From NCBI RefSeq assembly GCF_027409185.1, contig NC_084461.1, forward strand, positions 142,087,001-142,151,000: a stretch of 64,000 bases of DNA, given 5' to 3'. The stretch comes from Cynocephalus volans (lineage: Eukaryota; Chordata; Mammalia; Dermoptera; Cynocephalidae). The translations under genes and the position numbers were made by a program. The notes beneath the pieces are model-generated. The model was given only the letters and a program-made list of their open reading frames with translations. It did no database searches and had not been told where the DNA came from. Below, piece by piece: positions 58,061 to 64,000 of this stretch; within the stretch, counting starts at the first letter, position 1; every line of letters begins with the position of its first letter.

Positions 58061-61020
58061 AAGAATGAATGGAGGGGGCTACTTATCTGGATTTTGAAGC
58101 GTGCCTGGGGATGAGGGTGGAGGAAAAGTGAATTTAAGGATCCAATATAGCAGTGGAAGCTAGGATGCAAAACAAGATTATGTTTTTTTTTTAATGCTGA
58201 AAACCAGAATTAGAAAAATACCAGATAGTCACCAGACACATCATGACAGGATGTACACATGCTACAGAGATTGAAGGGTTGGGTGGGGAGGAGGCTTGGA
58301 ATTTCCCTAGCTGAACTTTGTACCTTGGAGGATGTCTTTCAGCTTGCTGCTCTCCTCAGGAGTTTTATCCATTCAGCAACTATTTATCAAGCACCTATTC
58401 TGTGTATTCTCAATAGGGGAGATATTTGCCCTCTCCCCCACCCCCAACGGGTATGAAAGTTGCCTCTGAGGGGGTCAAAAATATGTATATATAAATAAAT
58501 AAATAAAATATGTATATATGTATAGTGTATCTGTGGTGTTAACACTTTAAATGGTGGTGATCAGGAAAAAAAGTCTAAAAAGGATCGTTAGGGGGATGAC
58601 CATAAAAAAAGGTTGAGAAATGGATTTACTCTATGCTAGGCATTATTCTGGTCAAAATGTGCACCCCCACACCCGGAAGTGTGGCAGTAAACAACTAAGT
58701 AACTGTAACTGTGAAAGAATAACACATTCTTTGAAGATGAAGAGTAGGGCAAGGGATTAGAATATCTGGGTTAAGTGTGGGCATGTCTATGGTTATTTTA
58801 GGTAGGATGTTAGGGATGGACTCTGACCAGGTGACATTTGAGAAGTGTCTGGAAGAAGTGAGGGTGAACAGTTGAAATATTTAGGGGAAGAAAATTCCAG
58901 GAAGAGGCAACAGTTTGATGCAATTAGGAACAGCCAGGAGGCCAGGTGGGCAGGAGTGGATGCGTGAGGGAAAGATTATGAGACTGGGGCTGGAGGGAGG
59001 GTCCGGGTCACGTGGGTCCTGTAGGCCATGCTAAGAGGTTTAGATTTTGTTCTTCATGTTTTGGGAACCTCTTGGAGAGCTTTATGCAGGGTAATGACAT
59101 GATGCAATTTACCTTTTAACAAGATCCCTCTGGCTGCTGTTTGGAAGGTGGACTGTAGAGGCAGGAGTGGACACGGAGACCCACGAGGAGGCTGTTGCAA
59201 GGTCTAAGTGGGAGATGATGGTGGCTTGGGTGGGGGTGAGAGATTCCAGGTGTGCAGGGAAGGTGGAGCATGCAGGACTCGCAGAGGGATTGAATGAAAG
59301 CTGTCCTTTCCACCAGCTGCTGGCCCCTCTTGCGGAAGCCAGGCTTAGTACATGTTATACTTTGCCTTCTATGGATACTTACTTTTCATCTGTATACCTT
59401 GCTACCTTATCTAGTCTTTAAATTGCTTAGGGAAGAAATCAAGAAGCAGACAGTAAGGTTGAATGATTAATAGGGTTAGTTGTGTGTGAAAAGTGGGTAC
59501 TTAAACTGCTTCGAGTCTCCTCATCTTCCTTTTTTGTTGGTGTTGGGTGGGGCCATACCTGCTTGTTATGGCTTTGAGAGAGTCAAGTGAGAGTTGTGCA
59601 TATGAATTGTCTTGTTTGGGTTACACAGTTAGCACTTGGTAAGTGGTGATTATTATATTGTGTGGCTCCCACTTTTCATTAAATTTCTCGTTGCTGGCTG
59701 TTGAATCTCAGGGTCACCTGAGTTGGAGTACTTTAGGCTGAGGGTGTCACTTTTTCCCCCTGCATGTCTTGGTTTTCTTTTGTTAAAGGCGAGGCAAAGC
59801 TTACTTAAGAGATTAAACAGTAGAGACCTTCAAATAATTTACATTGTATTCAAAGTATAAAAGGCCCCATTGAGTTGAGGAAGATGGAGAAGCCATCACA
59901 TGCCACCCGAGGAAAGCAAGTGCCAAGTGGATCATTTTGAGTAAACAGAATTGATGCTGCAGCATGAGCACTATAAGATGTCTATATAGTAATCACCAAA
60001 TTGTGTGGATCCAACCACAGTAAAAAATGCCCGGAGCTTTGGCGTAGGGCCATGGATGAACAGGAGCGTGAAGCCTGGCAGGGAACAGGAGTGAAAGGCA
60101 TGGATATAGCCCAGCAAAAGACATGAGTAGCTGTCAGTTTAAGTGGATATGAAAGCAGGAGGCTGCTGCTTTCCCGCTCTGTACTCAGCGACTTTGAGCT
60201 GGAATTAGAACCCTAGCAGCCAAACTCCAGAGCCTGTTTTCTAATCATTACACTTTACTGTCTCCACATATGCACAGATGCTACCTCAGATTCCTTCCAC
60301 CTGGTAAATTAGTTACCACTTGCTTTATTAAGATTGTGAGATTCAGGTTCATACTATGGTTGCCACTCATTCATTCATTCATTCATTCATTCATCTGCTC
60401 ATTTATCAATTAAGCAATACTTTGTGCATCTGCCATACGCCAGCACATGGTAGGTGCTGGAGACCCAGAAATGAATAAGATACAATCCTGACACTTAGTG
60501 GAAGCAAGTGTCTAGTACTCTCAGTGGGTGGGAGGACCCAGGATTTGTGTGATTTGAGGCCAGTTTAATGGTGCCCTTCCCTGCATTGAATCAGAAATTT
60601 TCCCAACTGGTGATGGAAATCAGCAACCATCTTAAAGATGAATTATGATGCTCCATCATGTACCTGGGACCAGAAATTGGCCCACCTGCCACCTTTTTCT
60701 GACCTGGCTGTTTTAGCTATTTGACCCTGGGCCTCAGTTATATAACTCATGTTCAAGCAATGCTTTCTTAGTTTACTTTGCTCCTTGCAGTACCTGACTG
60801 AAGAGAGAGAGGGCCATTTCCTGAGGTGGTCTCTGATGTGCAGAGAGGTTATGTGACCTGCCTAGTTCACATAGCTGGTAGGAGACAACTGGGACTAAAA
60901 CCCAGTTCCATCTTCTATCTCCTTGATTTTAATATCTTATCATGCTGCCATCTTAATGTCTTTAGGCTATCAGTTTTCCCATCTATAAAATAAAGAAATT
61001 AAACCACAGGGTCTCTAAAA
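58061..61020. other. Intronic, ancient repeats only
   Basis: 58620-59300 is an L2-like reversed repeat (GGTCCTGTAGGCCATGCTAA, then CCTCTGGCTGCTG). (ATTC)n lies at about 60366-60393 and an (AAAT)n run at about 58490-58508. No gene is seen. Confidence 0.5.
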
Positions 61021-61100
61021 GTCCCTTCCTCCCTCCCTTCCTTCTTTACTTCTTCCCTCCCTCCCTTCCCCTTCCTTCCTTCCTTTCTTTCTTTCATTCA
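61021..61100 (+). repeat. Pyrimidine (CCTT)n tract
   Basis: An imperfect run of CCTT and CCCTT repeats about 75 bp long. Confidence 0.85.
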
Positions 61101-61179
61101 AATTAGTAGAGTGCCTATCATGATCCAGACATTGTGCTAGAAGCTGAAAATAATGTTATGGAAAACACACACACACATC

Positions 61180-62256
61180 ATTAAGAAAGTTAAAAGGAAG
61201 GGGCTGGCCAGTTAGCTCAATTGGTTAGAGCACAGTGTTGTAACACCAAGGTCAAGGGTTCGGATCCCTGTGCCGCCCAGCCACCAAAATAAAAAAAAAA
61301 AAAAAGGGCAACCTACAAAATGGGAGAAAATATTTGCAAATCTCAAATATGGAATTGTATCTAGAATACATAACTTTTAAAATTCAATAATAAAAAGACA
61401 AACTACCCAATTAAGAAAATGGCAAAGGATCTGAATAGACATTTCTTCAAAGAAGCTGTACAAATGGCTAGTAAGCACATGAGAAGATGCTCAACATCAC
61501 TGAGACTTCAGGGAGATGCAAATTAAAACCACGGTGAGACACCATTTTGTACTCACTAGGGTGGCTATAATCAAAACAGATAATAACAAGTATCGGCCAG
61601 GATGTGGAGAACTGAAGCCCTCATATGCTACTGGTGGAACTGTGGAGTGGTGCAGCCACTTTGGAAAAACAGTCTGGCATTTCCTCAAAAGGTTAAGCAT
61701 AGAGCTTACATATGACCCAGAAATTCCACTCTTAGGTATACACCCAAGAGAAATGAAAACAGAGGTTCACTCAAAACGTGTACATGAGTATTCATAAGAG
61801 ACTTAATCATAATAGCCAAAAAGTAGAAACAACCCAAATGCCCATCAACTGATCAATGTCTAAACAAATGTGGTATGTTCATATGATGGAATATTGTTTA
61901 TCCATAAAAAGGAGTGAAGTATTGATACATGCTAAAATGTGGATAAATCTTGAAAACATTATCCCAAATGAAAGAAACGAATCACAGAAGGCCACATATT
62001 ACAGAATATGAAATGTACAGAATAGGCAAACATACACAGACAGAAAGAAGATTAATGATTGCCCAGGGGAATGGGGGTGTGGAGAGAGGAGATGGGGGGT
62101 GACTGCTAATGGTTCCTAGGTTTATTTTGGAGATGGTGAAAATGTTCTAAAATTGCTTATGTGGTGGTCACACAACTCTGTATATAATAAAACCAATGAA
62201 TTTTACAGTTTTAATAGGTGGATTGTATGGTATGTGAGTTATATCTCAATAAAGGC

Positions 62257-62258
<2 letters not shown>
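61180..62258 (+). mobile_element. 5'-truncated L1 3' end
   Basis: ORF2 tail text (GGCAAAGGATCTGAATAGAC, then CACATGAGAAGATGCTCAAC) is followed by CATATGACCCAGAAATTCC (approx.) and the 3' UTR ending TATATCTCAATAAAGGC. A frame at 61516-61797 gives the ORF2-like peptide IELTYDPEIPLLGI but is only a fragment. A SINE lies near the 5' end. Confidence 0.85.
61201..61305 (+). mobile_element. CYN-type SINE, monomer
   Basis: GGGCTGGCCAGTTAGCTCAA begins a unit with an excellent A box and B box (GGTTCGGATCC) and an A15 tail. It is the copy closest to the tRNA-Ile ancestor in this window. Confidence 0.92.

Positions 62259-62309
<51 letters not shown>
62259..62309. repeat. (TA)n microsatellite at the L1 tail
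   Basis: About 25 TA units directly follow the L1 AATAAAGGCAT end and so probably grew from its tail. Confidence 0.9.
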
Positions 62310-62312
<3 letters not shown>

Positions 62313-63160
62313 GAAAGAAAAAAAAAACACTAGCATGGTCTCTGCCCTTATGGAAAACATAATCTCATTGGGGAGATAAATATTAATCAAATCATTATAC
62401 AGAGATCTAACAGTTATGGTAAGTGCGACGAAGGGAAAGTGCTGGATATTAGGAAGAAGAATAGCAGGAGGTTAATGGGGGTTAAAGAAGAGGTGTTAGT
62501 AGATCTGTAACAGTCAGGCACTCTAATAGAGATCCCCAGGTAACAATGGCTTAAACACGGGAGGGGTTCCATTCTCGCTGATACAGTAGTGCTGGTGTAA
62601 GCAGACTAGGACTCATAGGGAAGCCCCACAATTTCAGGGGTCTTCTAGCATGCTGCTCTGCCCTTCCTTGGGGGGTTGCCCACATGTGCATGGTCCAGGG
62701 TGGCTCTCCACCATGTCTACAGTCCAAGCCTGAGCAGAGGGAAGGACATGTGGAAAGTTCATCACTTCTGCTCACATCCAGAACTTAGTCACACGAGGCT
62801 AGGAAATAATGTCTTTTCACTGGATGTGCGTGTGTCCAGATACACATTAGGGGTTCTATTAATACAGAGGAACAGATATTGGGCAAACAATTAGCAGTCT
62901 CATGGCCTCTCTGAAGAAGTGACATGGAAGCTAAGAACCAAAGGATGGAGTGGTGTTAGAGAGAAGGAATTTTCCAGGCAAGCGGGACAGCGTGTGTAAG
63001 AACCAGGAGGCAGGAAGGGCCAGCCCTCATGTTTGCTGATGTTTAATGATGCACATGTCCACGGTGCACATTCCCTCCAGATGCTTATGACTCATGAGTA
63101 GCTGGTCCTGGGAAGCAGCTGCTCTGCATTTACCAGACCTTTTTCTCTTGTATCTTACAG
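62310..63160. other. Intronic DNA before the miR-146a exon
   Basis: 62330-62560 is L2-like (TGGTCTCTGCCCTTATGG). No gene is seen. Confidence 0.45.
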
Positions 63161-63214
63161 AGCTGGGACAGGCCTGGACTTCAAGGAGTGGGGTTTTGTG
63201 CCATCTCTGGAAAG

Positions 63215-63313
63215 CCTATGTGTATCCTCAGCTTTGAGAACTGAATTCCATGGGTTGTGTCAGTGTCAGACCTGTGAAATTCAGTTCTTCAGCTGGGATA
63301 TCTCTGTCATCAT
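63215..63313 (+). ncRNA. MIR146A: microRNA precursor mir-146a
   Basis: This is a 99-nt hairpin. The mature 5p arm is 63235-63256 (begins TGAGAACTGAATTCC, seed GAGAACU) and matches human miR-146a-5p over its full 22 nt as I recall it. The 3p arm is 63271-63292 (begins CCTGTGAAATTCAG) and carries G at its fourth base, the position of human SNP rs2910164. The terminal loop is GTGTCAGTGTCAGA. miR-146a is induced by NF-kB and represses TRAF6 and IRAK1, closing a negative feedback loop in innate signalling. The lowest stem differs from human at 63217 (T) and 63312 (A), which opens two basal pairs well below the Drosha cut. Confidence 0.97.
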
Positions 63314-63503
63314 GAACTTGAGGGACACTGGAGAGAACAGGTCCTGAAGAACTTCTTCAGTCTGTTGAGGAGCTTGGAAGACTGGAGACCGAAGGGCAAA
63401 GTCTCAGGCTCTGAAGGAATCAGGAGTGCAGGCTCATGTGAAAAGCACTCATTTGATTGTGCGAAGACTTGGATTCTAGGATGAGCAGGGTTCTAAGAAG
63501 CTA

Positions 63504-63509
63504 AATAAA
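63504..63509 (+). terminator. Candidate polyadenylation signal of the miR-146a host transcript
   Basis: A canonical AATAAA lies about 190 nt after the hairpin in the same exon. Use of the site is inferred. Confidence 0.45.
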
Positions 63510-63530
63510 TGATCTCAGCAAGTTGCCCCT

Positions 63531-64000
63531 GCTACTGCTGCTGCTCCTACTCGTTTATGTTTATTGATTACTTAGAATGATTCAGGTACTGTACTAAGTG
63601 CTTTACATGCTGTTATAGGAGACCCTTGGGAAACATCACTTTAATGAAGCTTGAGACACATGGCATTGCCATGCAGTGCTGTTTTTCCCTATTCATGGGA
63701 TCAGATGGAATGAATAGAATGTGACAATTATTCTTTAGCATGGACTGGTGAGGTTTCTGGTCCCTTTTTAAGATCTGGGGTGAAAGAAGATGAGAAACAT
63801 GGGTACATCCGTCTTCTGGTCCCCCTCTCCCTTTATCTGAATGTTTACTTCCTTGCCTTCTATAAATATATCAGGGCTACGTTGTCCCTTTGTATTACAA
63901 ACAAAGCAAAAAGCGGTTATATTTACAACGACCCCCCTTTTCTCCTTGGGAAAAGGAATACAAAAGTTTTGAAGGCCCCTTTATTGGCTAACATGGTCAG
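63531..64000. other. DNA after the miR-146a exon
   Basis: 63560-63615 is MIR/L3-like (GTACTGTACTAAGTGCTTTA). Nothing else is recognised. Confidence 0.45.

Larger units (their letters stand above)
49850..63530 (+). ncRNA. MIR3142HG: Primary miR-146a transcript (MIR3142HG-type lncRNA), inferred span
   Basis: The inferred non-coding host transcript runs from the NF-kB promoter to the MIR146A exon. Exon 1 would start near 49850. Candidate donors are CAG|GTGGAG (GT at 50062) and GGAG|GTAGCC (GT at 50123), and I cannot choose between them. The last exon starts at 63161 after a strong acceptor. An AATAAA occurs at 63504-63509. No conserved open frame is visible. The order PTTG1 then this transcript, on the same strand, matches human 5q33.3. 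Other internal exons cannot be excluded. Confidence 0.6.
63161..63530 (+). ncRNA. MIR3142HG: miR-146a host transcript, last exon
   Basis: The acceptor CCTTTTTCTCTTGTATCTTACAG (63138-63160) has a long pyrimidine tract. The exon begins AGCTGGGACAGGCCTGGACT, which resembles the human exon 2 as I recall it. The pre-miRNA lies 54 nt into the exon, so processing of the miRNA is exonic. The 3' end is placed after AATAAA at 63504-63509. Confidence 0.7.

Noticed and set aside
61201..61280. Possible tRNA-Ile gene
   Set aside because: It has A and B boxes, but an A tail, no intact acceptor stem and sister copies on both strands: it is a SINE.
61516..61797. 93-residue frame with LTYDPEIPLLGI
   Set aside because: It is a remnant of the L1 ORF2 C-terminal region in a 5'-truncated copy.
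1..64000. CRISPR arrays, bacterial operons, plasmid or phage features
   Set aside because: There are no regular direct repeats with spacers and no prokaryotic gene structure; this is mammalian DNA.

Overview
This is a window of a placental mammal nuclear genome. It has spliced genes, about 1% CpG-rich promoter DNA, and interspersed repeats of several ages (MIR, L2, MaLR LTRs, L1, hAT and mariner-like elements). At least eleven copies of a SINE built on a tRNA-Ile-like head (monomers and head-to-tail dimers, both strands) match what I know of the CYN SINEs of colugos (Dermoptera). The likeliest source is therefore a flying lemur such as Galeopterus or Cynocephalus. This is inferred from the repeats, not from a database match.

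Layout. 1-6500 is repeat-rich non-coding DNA with L1 3' ends, two MaLR LTRs and a mariner-like MITE split by a SINE. 6560-6900 is a CpG-rich, CCAAT/GC-box promoter. 6690-13670 is the complete PTTG1 (securin) gene on the + strand. It has six exons and an intact 202-residue reading frame with KEN box, D-box and separase-binding segment. 13.7-49.7 kb is a gene desert of about 36 kb made of L2, MIR, MaLR, hAT and L1 remnants. It includes a notable 1.4 kb L1 that kept both ends but lost almost all coding sequence. 49.74-50.18 kb is a CpG-rich promoter with two perfect NF-kB sites and a run of 30 G, which I read as the promoter of the miR-146a host transcript (MIR3142HG-type lncRNA). 50.2-63.16 kb is its presumed single large intron. 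63161 onward is the last exon, carrying the MIR146A hairpin at 63215-63313 with a mature 5p arm that matches the human sequence as I recall it.

Function. PTTG1 makes securin, the APC/C-degraded inhibitor of separase. miR-146a is the NF-kB-induced negative regulator of TRAF6/IRAK1 signalling. The order PTTG1 then MIR146A, same strand and about 50 kb apart, is the known mammalian synteny (human 5q33.3). The two genes have no known joint pathway. No protein-coding gene other than PTTG1 could be supported. The other open frames are short and lie in repeats or introns.
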